A stretch of 64,000 nucleotides of DNA from Blastocatellia bacterium (GCA_003168335.1 PMSM01000003.1:434001-498000); one strand, 5' to 3'. Positions 17,686 to 26,541 are shown, counted from the stretch's first letter. Numbers and translations: made by a program. Notes: generated from the sequence alone by a model not told the origin.

Positions 17686-18219
17686 TTAGATACGAAAGAC
17701 GTTGATTATGACGTGGCGCGGAGTTGATGGGCCGGGCGGACTGTGCTCTGAGCGTACGATCAAACCAGCAAAAGCCGAGGTCAAGCCAATAGCGAAGTTT
17801 GCCGGCGGCGAATTGGTTTCCACCAATTGCTTCGAAGGGTCAATTGCCACGACCGAAACAGTTCCTGATGTTGTCTGCGAATGACTCAGGCAACAGGCAC
17901 ACTGCTCAATCGGCAGGTCTAACGCGACTTCATCACTTGACGATTCGGACGGGAGTTGCGCGTGTGAGTTTTGTGCGCCGGTGTCGGGTGCTGAGTCGGC
18001 TTCGGTCTCCAGCTGCATGTCGTCCATTCCCATACCAGCCATTTCGTGATCGCATGACGACTCATGCTTAGCCTGCTTTGAAGGCCGAGTTCCGTGTTTG
18101 AGGCAGCAATCGTGGTTGAGCGCAAAATGCGGACAAAAAGCGGCTGCAATCACGTTGCCCCAGGCGCTGAAAAGCAGCGCGACTACAACGAAGACTATTG
18201 ATAAGGACCGCTTTCTCAT
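17686..18219 (-). CDS. Exported Cys/His/Met-rich protein of the copper cluster
   Basis: The 177-residue product has a signal peptide (about 1-27) and potential metal ligands grouped as FCPHFALNHDCCLKHG, CDHEMAGMGMDDM and EQCACCLSHSQ. The C-terminal third is proline-rich and ends HSPPGPSTPRHVIINVFRI. The layout parallels the protein at 19179..19703. No named domain is recognised. Position suggests periplasmic copper buffering. Confidence 0.65.
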   Translation of the reverse strand: MRKRSLSIVFVVVALLFSAWGNVIAAAFCPHFALNHDCCLKHGTRPSKQAKHESSCDHEMAGMGMDDMQLETEADSAPDTGAQNSHAQLPSESSSDEVALDLPIEQCACCLSHSQTTSGTVSVVAIDPSKQLVETNSPPANFAIGLTSAFAGLIVRSEHSPPGPSTPRHVIINVFRI

Positions 18220-18313
18220 TATTCCGTAGCTGAAAACTCCAAATCCTCTACTCGCACCGTGCGACTATAACACGGAACTGTTGACCACGAGCAACAGCGC
18301 CCTCCGACCTTAG

Positions 18314-18620
18314 TCATCGTCCAGAAAGTGTCACCGCGAAGGCCCCTTCTATCCCCTCTTTCACAATGATCAGCACCATAACGAGAGCCTCAACGGGATC
18401 GGCCCACCACCAGCCGACGAGCGCGTTCAGCAAGAGACCAGCAAGCAGGATTGCCGAAAGATAGGTGCAAACTCTGTCTATTTTGAGTCAGCCATCAGGG
18501 CGCCACTCTCTATGCCCCGGGCTACGTTTCTTTTGGAGCGCACGAGTAATGGCATGATGATTAGAGATGCGATAGTCAGGACGATACCGGGCATGCTCTG
18601 CTTCTGGTCTGGCGCTGACG
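18314..18620 (-). pseudogene. Cation diffusion facilitator transporter fragment
   Basis: The minus strand reads MPGIVLTIASLIIMPLLVRSK then RNVARGIESGALMADSK followed by TAG where family members have Gln. After a further frameshift it reads CTYLSAILLAGLLLNALVG then WWWADPVEALVMVLIIVKEGIEG, ending at TGA 18316..18314. These are the last three helices of a CDF-type efflux transporter. The N-terminal half is absent. The track ORF 18478..18756 is the upstream part of this remnant joined to unrelated sequence. Confidence 0.7.
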
Positions 18621-18772
18621 ATGTCGCAGTCACCAGCAGAAGTACGCTAAACACAGCTAGACACACTCTTGCGCGCATGGTTCGATCGCTCCAGGCTGAC
18701 AAAACGTGAGTGAAGTACGGGCACAGCCTGGAAAGCGCCGCGCCCGAAATCTTCACCTACTGACTGAGAAAG

Positions 18773-19066
18773 TCAGTCGCCGTTGGAGTTTCCGCTCTTC
18801 TTGTTAGGCATCGGACACGCATCGCCCTTACAACAGCACGACGCTGCGCCATCCTTACCTGAGCAACAGGCATGAGCGTTCTTACCGTGCTTCTTTTTCT
18901 TGCAACAAGACATGGTCTTCATGTCCGTGCAACAGCCCTGCATGTCGCAGCAAGCTTCGGAGTTTTGGTTGCTATTCTGCGGAGGGTTCAGAGTTAGCCC
19001 GGCGGCCGAAACGGTTAACGCTGCCGCACAGGCCAGGCTCATCAAGAGTACTTTGATTTTTTTCAT
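18773..19066 (-). CDS. Small exported Cys-rich protein
   Basis: The 97-residue product has a signal peptide (about 1-22) and a mature part of about 70 residues with 14 cysteines in CC and CCC runs (EACCDMQGCCTDM, MSCCKKKKHGK, HACCSGKDG, ASCCCKGDACPMP), with His and Met nearby. It looks like a metallothionein-like periplasmic metal scavenger. The family is not recognised; the metal is inferred from the copper genes downstream. Confidence 0.7.
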   Translation of the reverse strand: MKKIKVLLMSLACAAALTVSAAGLTLNPPQNSNQNSEACCDMQGCCTDMKTMSCCKKKKHGKNAHACCSGKDGAASCCCKGDACPMPNKKSGNSNGD

Positions 19067-19178
19067 TGTAGTTGCTCCCTAATCGAAAGAATTGCTGTCG
19101 CAATTCGAGAAGAATGCCGAGGTGACGGGAAACACATTGCCACCCTTAATATTTCCAGGCTGTCTTGCAGGCAGACTT

Positions 19179-19703
19179 CTAGATTAGAAAGACACAACCG
19201 CGCAGGTAGGTTTGGTTCTGGTCGGGTAAGCGCAGCGGGTAAAAGTGAAGGGCCGGCTGCGAACTTGTAAGTATCAGTGAAAGCGAATCGCTTTGATCTC
19301 TAATGGAAGCATTCTCGTCCTTTGATTCCGCGCGCGATGCCGGGACAAAAGAGCCGCTCGTCAACGGACAGCAGTTCGACGCGCCTGAAGGACCAGGTGC
19401 TTCCGGCAATGCAACTTGCAGAAAACCTGTGAACGATTCTAAACGCGAACTCGAGTGACTGGCCGCCGCACCGATCTTTGAAGAAGAGTGATGTGCTTTA
19501 CAGCAGGCGTGGCTCCCCGCCGCAGCTGACACCCCGCCCAGGGTTTGCTCGAGAGACTGAGCGCCGGCACTCGCACCGCCGCTCATCGCCGCGCCGTGCG
19601 CATAGCTCACGATCATGCAGCCCGCGCCCGCGCACCAGAATATCAAGGCAAATGCCAGCGTTGAGCGGAATCTGGAGATGGCTTTGCTGCCGGGTTTCAT
19701 CAA
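19179..19703 (-). CDS. Exported protein with CC-H motifs, copper cluster
   Basis: The 174-residue product has a hydrophobic N-terminus (about 15-38, with Cys residues), SHACCKAHHSS near residue 65 and SNCCPLTSGSF near 110. Its C-terminus PLRLPDQNQTYLRGCVFLI resembles in layout the end of the protein at 17686..18219. No named domain is recognised. It probably belongs to the same copper regulon. Confidence 0.6.
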   Translation of the reverse strand: MMKPGSKAISRFRSTLAFALIFWCAGAGCMIVSYAHGAAMSGGASAGAQSLEQTLGGVSAAAGSHACCKAHHSSSKIGAAASHSSSRLESFTGFLQVALPEAPGPSGASNCCPLTSGSFVPASRAESKDENASIRDQSDSLSLILTSSQPALHFYPLRLPDQNQTYLRGCVFLI

Positions 19704-19892
19704 CCGAATTCTACGCCCCCAAAGTCTGACTTGTCGAGGCGAGTCTGAAGGCAGAATCGGTCGCCAGGGTGTCGTCGATCACGCTGAACTGGCCACCCGC
19801 ACAGACGAACGCAATCGTGCTCTGCGACAATCAAAAGGCGTAAAGGGGAACGTATGGGTGAAAGTGCACTCATAAATCGTTTGCCGGCCAAT

Positions 19893-20390
19893 TCACCGCC
19901 GCTCGAGTTCAACGACCGTCTCAATACTCTTTTCCAGAACAGCTAGTTCGTGAGGGTAAGGCGAGCCGTCCCGGTTAAGGCATGAGTGATAAAAATGCGT
20001 CACGGATTTTGATCTACCGTTCATGGTCATGGAAGTCAAGATGATGGTATCAACTTCCGGGGATCCAAGCTCAGGACAGCCATCTTCTTTGTCGCGATAG
20101 CGGTCCTTCAAAGAGAAATAGTTGATTCGTTCAAACTCGCAAATCAGCTTCTTCAGTTCTTCTGCACTGAGCTTCGTTCGCACGCGATTAATATCAAAAT
20201 CAAACGTTTGTCCTTCAAAGGCGACTGTTCCTTCGGCAGTGATCTTAACCAAACACCCACGTTCTGCCAGAGTGATGACTACGTCTGATGGTATTGACGA
20301 GGACGTCTGGTTGTCCATGTTCGGCTGCGAATGACTGGCGGCGCCGGACGATAGAAGCAGCGAGGAAAGAATTGCGATTCGAGCTATCAT
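19893..20390 (-). CDS. Exported DUF6438-like protein
   Basis: The 165-residue product has a signal peptide (about 1-20). Its core runs DVVITLAERGCLVKITAEGTVAFEGQ...LSAEELKKLICEFERINYFSL, the pattern I associate with DUF6438 (a short beta-rich domain ending in a threshold-like helix). Function unknown. It is the first minus-strand gene before the copper group, but 190 bases separate it, so membership is uncertain. Confidence 0.6.
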   Translation of the reverse strand: MIARIAILSSLLLSSGAASHSQPNMDNQTSSSIPSDVVITLAERGCLVKITAEGTVAFEGQTFDFDINRVRTKLSAEELKKLICEFERINYFSLKDRYRDKEDGCPELGSPEVDTIILTSMTMNGRSKSVTHFYHSCLNRDGSPYPHELAVLEKSIETVVELERR

Positions 20391-20428
20391 TGATTAAATC
20401 AGAACGCTCGATCAAGCTAAAAGTTTCC

Positions 20429-20560
20429 TTAAGACTTCGCGAAGAGCTCTTCGTTGTCTGGTTGGTCCGAAATACCGCGGATGTCTTTGTAGGCGAGCTT
20501 GCCTTCCTTGCCCACGATAAAAAGTGCGATCCTCTGAACTTTCGATTCACTGCCAGCTTG
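20429..20560 (-). pseudogene. Peroxiredoxin C-terminal remnant
   Basis: The minus strand encodes LAVNRKVQRIALFIVGKEGK then LAYKDIRGISDQPDNEELFAKS and TAA. This is the C-terminal end of an AhpC/TSA or BCP-type peroxiredoxin, without the catalytic half. It points away from the intact regulator and peroxiredoxin immediately to the right. Confidence 0.6.
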
Positions 20561-20569
20561 ACTATAAAT

Positions 20570-20590
20570 TTAGAATTAGTATAATTCTAA
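20570..20590 (+). promoter_or_regulatory. PerR/Fur-type operator
   Basis: TTAGAATTAGTATAATTCTAA is a perfect 8-5-8 inverted repeat, AT-rich in a GC-rich genome and close in form to Per/Fur boxes. It ends three bases before the ATG of the regulator gene, so binding would block transcription start or translation start. Autoregulation of the regulator is the natural inference. Confidence 0.75.
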
Positions 20591-20593
20591 CCA

Positions 20594-21019
20594 ATGCGCA
20601 AGCTTGATAAATCGGCAGGTAAGAGGGGGTTTGGTGAGCCGGTCCTGACGCGCCAGCGAAAGGTGGTGCTGGACGTGGTTCAGTCCGGCGATACGCACCC
20701 GACGGCCGGCGAAGTTTTTGCGGCAGCGCGCAAGATGATGCCTGCGATCAGCTTTGCCACTGTCTATAACTCTCTGCGTTACCTGAAACAAGCGGGTTTA
20801 GTGCGTGAAGTGGCTTTTGGCAACGGAGCCAGCCGCTATGATCGCGAGACGGACCGCCACGATCATGCAATCTGCTCGGAGTGCGGCACTTTGGTCGATT
20901 TTGATTTGCCCGGCACGGTCGAGTTGATACGGGCCGCAGCCCGGGCTTCGCGGTTTAAGGCCGAGTCGATCCATCTGACCCTGGTGGGACTGTGTCCGCA
21001 ATGCCGCGCGCCGAAATAG
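20594..21019 (+). CDS. perR: Fur family regulator, PerR-like
   Basis: The 141-residue protein has an N-terminal winged helix (RQRKVVLDVVQSGDTHPTAGEVF...ISFATVYNSLRYLKQAGLV) and a C-terminal metal-binding dimerisation domain. Visible ligands are RHDHAICSECG (HxH plus CxxC) and CPQC, forming a structural zinc site. Linkage to a 2-Cys peroxiredoxin gene 78 bases downstream favours a peroxide sensor (PerR) over an iron regulator. The gene starts just after a perfect palindromic operator. No Shine-Dalgarno is visible between operator and ATG. Confidence 0.88.
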   Translation: MRKLDKSAGKRGFGEPVLTRQRKVVLDVVQSGDTHPTAGEVFAAARKMMPAISFATVYNSLRYLKQAGLVREVAFGNGASRYDRETDRHDHAICSECGTLVDFDLPGTVELIRAAARASRFKAESIHLTLVGLCPQCRAPK

Positions 21020-21097
21020 CCCCGGGAAGTTTGTCTTTAGTTTGCAGTGCCGCGAGCGAAATCGTCGCGGCGGGTAGTTAACTTGTGAGGAGGAAAA

Positions 21098-21667
21098 ATG
21101 TCAGCAGCAATAGCAACCGCATACGAAAGTGCTCAGGTGGGCAAAGCAGCGCCCAATTTTGAGATCCCATCTACAAAGAACATTGAAAAGCTAAATGAGC
21201 CGGTGAAGCTTTCAGACTATCGAGGCAAATGGGTCGTTCTGCTTTTTTATCCGTTGGACTTTACTTTTGTTTGTCCGACCGAGCTAACCACGTTCAGCGA
21301 TCGTTATGAAGATTTCGAAGGCATCGGCGCCGAAGTGATCGGCATCTCGACCGACTCTGCGTATTCGCATCGCGCCTGGCTACAAACACCGCGCGACAAA
21401 GGCGGTGTCGAAGGTTTGCGATTTCCGCTCGGCGCCGACATCACGAAAAAGATGTCACGCGACTACGGCGTGCTGATCGAGGATCGCGGGATCGCGCTGC
21501 GCGGGCTGTTCGTGATCGATCCCGAAGGCGTTCTGCGTTACAAAGTCGTCCACGATCTGAACATTGGACGGTCGGCGGAAGAGACCTTGCGCGTGATCCA
21601 GGCTTTGCAGACCGGCGGTCTGTGTCAGGCCGAATGGCGGCCGGGTCAGGAAACGATCAAAACGTAA
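21098..21667 (+). CDS. ahpC: 2-Cys peroxiredoxin (AhpC/Prx1 type)
   Basis: The 189-residue protein reduces hydrogen and alkyl peroxides. The peroxidatic cysteine is in YPLDFTFVCPTEL (near residue 60) and the resolving cysteine in GGLCQAEWRPG (near 174). The usual VCPANW is replaced by LCQAEW. An aggagg site precedes ATG 21098. It follows the PerR-like gene in the same direction and is the likely regulatory target. Its electron donor could be the CxxC protein encoded downstream at 21845. Confidence 0.92.
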   Translation: MSAAIATAYESAQVGKAAPNFEIPSTKNIEKLNEPVKLSDYRGKWVVLLFYPLDFTFVCPTELTTFSDRYEDFEGIGAEVIGISTDSAYSHRAWLQTPRDKGGVEGLRFPLGADITKKMSRDYGVLIEDRGIALRGLFVIDPEGVLRYKVVHDLNIGRSAEETLRVIQALQTGGLCQAEWRPGQETIKT

Positions 21668-21690
21668 ACAGGCTATTCAAACCGTCATAC

Positions 21691-21802
21691 TCCCTCTCCC
21701 TCTTGGGGGAGGGCCGGGGTGAAGGATGTAGCGCAGAAGAAGGAGTTTTCAATGTTCTGTGGCTCAAGCCCTCTCCCTAGCCCTCTCCCAGGGGGAGAGG
21801 GA
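21691..21802. repeat. BIME-like palindromic repeat (family A, copy 2)
   Basis: Two arms: ccctctccctcttgggggagggccggggtg, then a spacer of about 50 bases, then ccctctccctagccctctcccagggggagaggg. Each arm is itself an imperfect hairpin, and the two arms are inverted relative to each other. Confidence 0.8.
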
Positions 21803-21844
21803 ACTCAGTCTTACCCGCGATAACATTTCTGGAGATGTAATCAA

Positions 21845-22336
21845 ATGCCCATGAGAATCGGAACGCCGATGCCGGCGCTGGATGGCGCGACTGAGTGGTT
21901 CAACGGCTCGGCTGAGGAAGCTTTGCAGGAGATAGAAGGCCGACCAGTCCTGGTCCATTTTTGGTCGCTAAGCTGCGGCATGTGTAAAGAGAATCTGCCG
22001 CGCGTGGCTGAATGGCGAGAGAAATATCGGGAGGCGGGCCTGCGGATGATTGCTGTTCACATGCCGCGTTACCCGGCTGACACCGACGTGAACGCGGTGC
22101 GTGAGGCGATTGCCACTTACGGGATCATCGAACCGTGCGCCGTCGATAACGAGCACAAGGTGCGTGATGCGTTCCTAAACGATCACGGATACGTGCCCGC
22201 TTATTACCTGTTCGACGAACAGCATAAGTTGAAGAGCTTTGCCGCTGGTGAGTACGGTGTGAAGGTTATTGAACCGGCGCTTGAACGCTTGATGGGAGCA
22301 GCGCAACACCAGCCTGCGGAGCAGGCGTTAGCATAA
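21845..22336 (+). CDS. TlpA-like thioredoxin-fold protein
   Basis: The 163-residue protein has a thioredoxin fold with active site WSLSCGMCKENLP (CGMC, near residue 44), preceded by PVLVHFWS. It lacks a signal peptide, so it should act in the cytoplasm. MIAVHMPRYPADTDVNAVREAI is the insertion typical of TlpA/ResA relatives. Position after ahpC suggests a redox partner, though a BIME-like repeat lies between. A strong hairpin follows the stop. Confidence 0.82.
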   Translation: MPMRIGTPMPALDGATEWFNGSAEEALQEIEGRPVLVHFWSLSCGMCKENLPRVAEWREKYREAGLRMIAVHMPRYPADTDVNAVREAIATYGIIEPCAVDNEHKVRDAFLNDHGYVPAYYLFDEQHKLKSFAAGEYGVKVIEPALERLMGAAQHQPAEQALA

Positions 22337-22338
22337 AA

Positions 22339-22361
22339 CCCGGGGGCGTGCGCGCCCCGGG
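22339..22361. terminator. Hairpin between convergent genes
   Basis: cccgggggcgtgcgcgccccggg forms a very GC-rich stem. On the minus strand it is followed by tttt, so it can terminate pckG transcripts, and it also follows the stop of the CxxC gene on the plus strand. Confidence 0.5.
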
Positions 22362-22374
22362 AATTCCTTGAAAG

Positions 22375-24216
22375 TCAGATCCGGCAAATGAGCAGTTCGC
22401 GCTCGTAAATCATCTCCGGCGGCAGGCGGTCATGCAGATCGAGAAAGAGTTCTTCGTGCCCGAGTACTTCCTGGCGCCACGCAGCCCCGTCAAATGCCTG
22501 TAACTCCTCAAACTTCTCCGGCGAAAAGTCGAGCCCCTGCCACTCGATGTCTTCATGGTGCGGCATCCATCCGATTGGAGTTTCTCTGGCAAGCGCGCGG
22601 CCGTGGGCGCGGTCGACGATCCATTTTAACACGCGCATATTCTCGGTGAATCCTGGCCACATGAACTTTCCGGCGGCGTCTTTGCGGAACCAGTTGACGT
22701 GAAAGATGCGCGGCGTCTCGCTGAGTGATCGCTGCATTCGAATCCAGTGCCGAAAGTAATCACCCATGTGGTAGCCGCAGAACGGCAGCATGGCCATTGG
22801 GTCGCGGCGCACTTTGCCGATCGTGCCCGCAGCCGCGGCCGTCATCTCTGATCCCATCGTCGCGCCCGTGTAGACACCGGAACTCCAGTTGAATGACTGA
22901 TAGACGAGCGGCATCGTCGTAGCGCGCCGGCCACCAAAGATGATGGCGCTGATCGGCACACCGTTGGGATTCTCCCAGTCGGGATCAATTGTTGGACACT
23001 GTGCAGCAGGAGCAGTAAAACGCGCGTTGGGATGCGCGGCTTTCGCACCGGTCTCTTTCGCGATCTGCGGTGTCCACTTTTTACCTTGCCAGTCCAGGCA
23101 TTCTGCGGGCGGCTCGTCGGTCATGCCTTCCCACCAGACGCCGCCCTCGGGCGTGAGCGCAACGTTGGTAAAGATCGAGTTTTTTGAGAGCGTGATCATT
23201 GCGTTTGGATTGGTCTTAGCGGACGTACCCGGCGCGACCCCAAAAAAACCTGCTTCGGGATTGATGGCGCGCAAGCGCCCGTTCGCGTCTGGCTTGATCC
23301 AGGCTATGTCGTCGCCGACGGTCCAAACTTTCCAGCCTTCGAACCCTGCCGGCGGAATCAACATGGCGAAATTTGTCTTACCGCACGCGCTCGGAAACGC
23401 AGCGGTAACGTAAGTCTTTTCACCCTGCGGATTCTCTACACCGACGATCAGCATGTGTTCGGCCATCCAGCCTTCGTCGCGGGCGATGTTCGAAGCAATG
23501 CGTAGCGCGAAACACTTCTTGCCCAGCAGAGCATTGCCGCCATAGCCGGAACCGTAAGACCAGATCTCGCGCGTTTCAGGAAAATGGACGATGTACTTTT
23601 CTTTGTTGCAGGGCCAGGGTAGGTCCTCTTGCCCGGGCGCAAGCGGCGCACCGACCGAGTGCATGCAGGGCACCACCCGCTTATAGTCCTTGTCGATTTC
23701 CGCATAAACCGGCAAACCGATACGAGCCATGATGCGCATATTGACCACGACGTATGGAGAATCGGTGAGCTGGACTCCGATCTGCGACATTGGCGAACCG
23801 ATGGGGCCCATGCTGAAGGGCAGCACGTACATCGTGCGGCCTAGCATGCAGCCGTTGAAAAGCTCTTTCAGTCTCCGGCGCATCTGAAACGGTTCCTCCC
23901 AGTTGTTGGTCGGACCCGCGCCGTCTTTGGAGAGTGAGCAGATGAAGGTGCGGTCTTCGACGCGAGCGACGTCGCTCGCGTCCGAGCGGGCATAGTAGCA
24001 GCCCGGCCAAAGCTCTTCGTTGAGTTTGGTGAAGGTGCCGCTCTCGACCATTAGCGCCTTGAGCATTTCGTCTTCTTCCGCTGATCCGTCTACCCAATGA
24101 ATTACATCAGGCTTAGTCAGGTTGGCCATCTTCTCGACCCAGTTGAGCAGATGAGTGTTCTTGCTCAGAGGTGTGGCTGCGTCGCGGTTAATCTTTTCGC
24201 TGACAGGAGAACTCAT
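22375..24216 (-). CDS. pckG: Phosphoenolpyruvate carboxykinase (GTP)
   Basis: This 613-residue enzyme converts oxaloacetate and GTP to phosphoenolpyruvate and CO2 in gluconeogenesis. The P-loop with its reactive cysteine, [16 protein letters not shown], lies near residue 285. [16 protein letters not shown] and [18 protein letters not shown] are conserved in the GTP-dependent family. Length is standard. The gene is single and convergent with the CxxC gene. Confidence 0.96.
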   Translation of the reverse strand: MSSPVSEKINRDAATPLSKNTHLLNWVEKMANLTKPDVIHWVDGSAEEDEMLKALMVESGTFTKLNEELWPGCYYARSDASDVARVEDRTFICSLSKDGAGPTNNWEEPFQMRRRLKELFNGCMLGRTMYVLPFSMGPIGSPMSQIGVQLTDSPYVVVNMRIMARIGLPVYAEIDKDYKRVVPCMHSVGAPLAPGQEDLPWPCNKEKYIVHFPETREIWSYGSGYGGNALLGKKCFALRIASNIARDEGWMAEHMLIVGVENPQGEKTYVTAAFPSACGKTNFAMLIPPAGFEGWKVWTVGDDIAWIKPDANGRLRAINPEAGFFGVAPGTSAKTNPNAMITLSKNSIFTNVALTPEGGVWWEGMTDEPPAECLDWQGKKWTPQIAKETGAKAAHPNARFTAPAAQCPTIDPDWENPNGVPISAIIFGGRRATTMPLVYQSFNWSSGVYTGATMGSEMTAAAAGTIGKVRRDPMAMLPFCGYHMGDYFRHWIRMQRSLSETPRIFHVNWFRKDAAGKFMWPGFTENMRVLKWIVDRAHGRALARETPIGWMPHHEDIEWQGLDFSPEKFEELQAFDGAAWRQEVLGHEELFLDLHDRLPPEMIYERELLICRI

Positions 24217-24741
24217 CTTTGTGCTCCAATTCGTGATAATGAATAGCGCTTTCGATTTTGGTATTTATTGAAGCTAAGTCTTACATTAGAGAGATTCTAG
24301 AATCAAGTTGCGATCATCGTGTCAGAAGCCCGACCGTAAGGGAGGGCCCTGGTGTCGTCGAGTTGTGACGAACAGATAAATATCGTGACCGTCCGCACCG
24401 TCGACGCGCCGGTCCGCTATTTCAGGATTCGCTATCATTCGAAGTTTTTGCTCATATTTCCAGTCTTCGCTCTTGGTGAAAGAGAATAGTTCAGCTAAGT
24501 CTTCGTTAGAGAGCGACTTTTCTATTAGCCAGAGTTGAGAGTCGTTTGAATTCTCGCGTTTGGAAAAGGGACGTGATCCCCGGGTTACGCTCGCTGCGCT
24601 CGCTCACCCGGGCTAAATTCTGCCCGCCGCTCCGCGGCTCGTTGACCCGCGTTGCCCAGCGGGCAATAGTCCAAACAGGCAGGTAACAGCTGAGCGTCAG
24701 GTTTTGCCTTTTGCCAATTGCGTCTGGTATTAGCTTAGACA
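24217..24741. other. Intergenic region between pckG and the transglutaminase-like gene
   Basis: 525 bases separate two divergent genes. It contains a truncated DUF2971-like remnant (24322..24545), one arm of repeat family E at 24321, and small palindromes such as cccgggttacgctcgctgcg...cacccggg near 24590. Promoters for both flanking genes must lie near its ends. Confidence 0.5.
24322..24545 (-). pseudogene. Possible DUF2971-like C-terminal remnant
   Basis: The minus strand reads LWLIEKSLSNEDLAELFSFT then KSEDWKYEQKLRMIANPEIA, DRRVDGADGHDIYLF, then VTTRRHQGPPLRSGF and a stop. The KS-DW-YE--LR pattern resembles the DUF2971 core. The final residues GPPLRSGF are encoded by the family E repeat, so the gene end appears to have been replaced by the repeat. 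No start codon of the original gene is seen. Confidence 0.35.
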
Positions 24742-25389
24742 ATGGATCGAAAACCGAGAAGAGAAGCTTTCGGGAACACAGAGTGGAATCTCATCCAACA
24801 CTTGCGCACGCCCGCGCAGGTGCAGCGGTGGCTAACGTTGATGCCGTACAACTGGGAGCGCCAGGGCGGCACGATGCGTTCTTTCCGCGAAGTGGTGAAA
24901 CGCAACGAAGCCCATTGTCTCGAAGCGTCGGTCGCGGCGGCGGTGATTCTCGAGCAGCATGGTTACCCGCCGCTCCTGCTTGACGTTGAATCGTGGGACC
25001 TCCTGGATCATGTGATTTTTGTTTTTCAAAGAGATGGTTTGTGGGGATCGATTGCCCGTTCGCGCGACACCGGGCTGCACGGCCGCAAGCCGATGTTTCG
25101 CAATTTGCGACAGTTGATCTGGAGCTATTTTGATCCGTACATCGATCGCACCGGCCGCATCAAGGGCTATGGCCTCACCAACCTCTACGATCTCGGCAAC
25201 TACGATTGGCGTTTCTCGGTTAAGAACATGCACAAGATCGAAGATCATCTGCGCGCGATACCCCACCGCGTGTTGCGCTCATCAGATCGGCGTTATGAGT
25301 ATTGGCACGAGCGTTATCTGAGCTTCAAGAAACGCTATCCCGATCGCTCGCCGGTCTATTACGACAATCGTAATGAATGGATGCTGTGA
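24742..25389 (+). CDS. Transglutaminase-like protein, unknown function
   Basis: The 215-residue protein has the spacing of a papain/transglutaminase fold: a cysteine in RNEAHCLEASVAAAVILEQHG (near residue 58) and, about 33 residues on, DHVIFVFQRDGLWGSIARSRD with His and a following Asp. This fits a Cys-His-Asp triad but not a named family. The C-terminal half is Tyr/Arg-rich. There is no signal peptide. It starts at ATG 24742 without a clear Shine-Dalgarno. Confidence 0.65.
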   Translation: MDRKPRREAFGNTEWNLIQHLRTPAQVQRWLTLMPYNWERQGGTMRSFREVVKRNEAHCLEASVAAAVILEQHGYPPLLLDVESWDLLDHVIFVFQRDGLWGSIARSRDTGLHGRKPMFRNLRQLIWSYFDPYIDRTGRIKGYGLTNLYDLGNYDWRFSVKNMHKIEDHLRAIPHRVLRSSDRRYEYWHERYLSFKKRYPDRSPVYYDNRNEWML

Positions 25390-25423
25390 AGCTGAAACGA
25401 TCACTACAACACCGCGGATGACC

Positions 25424-26383
25424 TTACTCGTGCGGCGGCATCTCAGGCGGGCCAACTTTCCAACCTTTCGCTTTCGCCGCAACCAGCATGTGGGCAAGTA
25501 CTGAAGCGATAATGATCGAGCCACCCAGAATCGCCCAACTCGAAGGACGCTCGCCGAGGAATAGAAAAACCCAGATTGGATTCAAGACCGGTTCGATGTA
25601 GCCCACGATGCTGGCGTCGAGTGAACGCAGTCCCCGGGCCATCGCTCCTGTGAACAGAATGTAGGCGACGCCGATCTGGATGATGCCGAGATAAGCGATG
25701 CAGGCAAAGTCCGTCGAACTGATCCCGCGGCGCATCGCTCCCCAAAACGCCGGGGCGCAAATCAGGACGGCCAGCAGATTACCGTAGATGGCCGACGAAG
25801 CACGGTTTACATCGCGGGCTTTTGCATGGCGCAGCAGCAGGAAATAGAACGCGAAACATACTCCCGACCCGAGCGCCACCAGATTGCCGGTCACGTCCTG
25901 TGGCCGCAATTTGCCGACAAAAAACAGGGACATTCCCGCCACGCAAACTGCCACCGTAATAAGATCGCGCTGGCGAAACTTTTCTTTGTAGAAGAGCGGC
26001 TCGAGGATCAGGACATATACCGGCGCGGTGTATTGCAGGAAGATCGCGTTGGCCGCGGTCGTGAGCTTGGTGGCCAGCACGAACAGGATCAGCAAAGCGG
26101 CGTAAAGCACGGCGGCGATCGCGCTGACGCGATTAAGGCCGAAGCCCTCGTGTCTGGTGACAATGGCGATGGTGATTGCCGCCAGGAAGGAACGGCCGAA
26201 AGAGAGTTCGAAAGCAGACAGCGAGGTTGCCTTGATGAAGAGACCGCCCGTGCTCCAGAGAATCGCCGCGCCGAGAACCAGCAGCAGCGGGGAAACCGCC
26301 GTGTGTTTGATTAGTGAAGGAGTAGCTTGGGTCACCTGGTTAGATGGCCGAAGAGCCTCGCAGAGGCGAAACGAAATAGCCAC
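25424..26383 (-). CDS. EamA/DMT family transporter
   Basis: The 319-residue protein has ten predicted membrane helices as two EamA repeats (about 35-155 and 170-305), with PLLLVLGAAILWSTGGLFIKA opening the first and IGYIEPVLNPIWVFLFLGERPSSWA closing the second, a hallmark of drug/metabolite exporters. The substrate cannot be read. The track start at 26383 gives an unusual polar extension; GTG 26335 (VTQATPSLIKH) is an alternative start. Confidence 0.85.
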   Translation of the reverse strand: MAISFRLCEALRPSNQVTQATPSLIKHTAVSPLLLVLGAAILWSTGGLFIKATSLSAFELSFGRSFLAAITIAIVTRHEGFGLNRVSAIAAVLYAALLILFVLATKLTTAANAIFLQYTAPVYVLILEPLFYKEKFRQRDLITVAVCVAGMSLFFVGKLRPQDVTGNLVALGSGVCFAFYFLLLRHAKARDVNRASSAIYGNLLAVLICAPAFWGAMRRGISSTDFACIAYLGIIQIGVAYILFTGAMARGLRSLDASIVGYIEPVLNPIWVFLFLGERPSSWAILGGSIIIASVLAHMLVAAKAKGWKVGPPEMPPHE

Positions 26384-26535
26384 GACCGTGAGGTCGTGGA
26401 CCGAGTTTGATCAACCGAGCCAAGGCCCGCAGGGCCGACACAAGTGTCGCACCCGGTGCTCAGGGTCATTTTCAAATCGTTGGCCCACGCCCTTACGGGC
26501 ATGGCTATTACCTGCCGTCCCTTCGGGACTCAAGC
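26345..26535. repeat. Hairpin array H1
   Basis: A run of short stem-loops with different stems: ccacgaccgtgaggtcgtgg, ggcccgcagggcc, gcgacacttgtgtcggc-like, gcccttacgggcatggc and gtcccttcgggactcaagcccc. It lies between two minus-strand genes. The architecture is like the arrays at 31150, 46150 and 56100. Confidence 0.6.
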
Positions 26536-26541
26536 CCCAAA

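Noticed and set aside
12163-20390. Copper island as a recent mobile element
   Set aside because: No integrase, transposase, tRNA or direct repeats are seen at its borders, and its codon use looks like the rest of the window.
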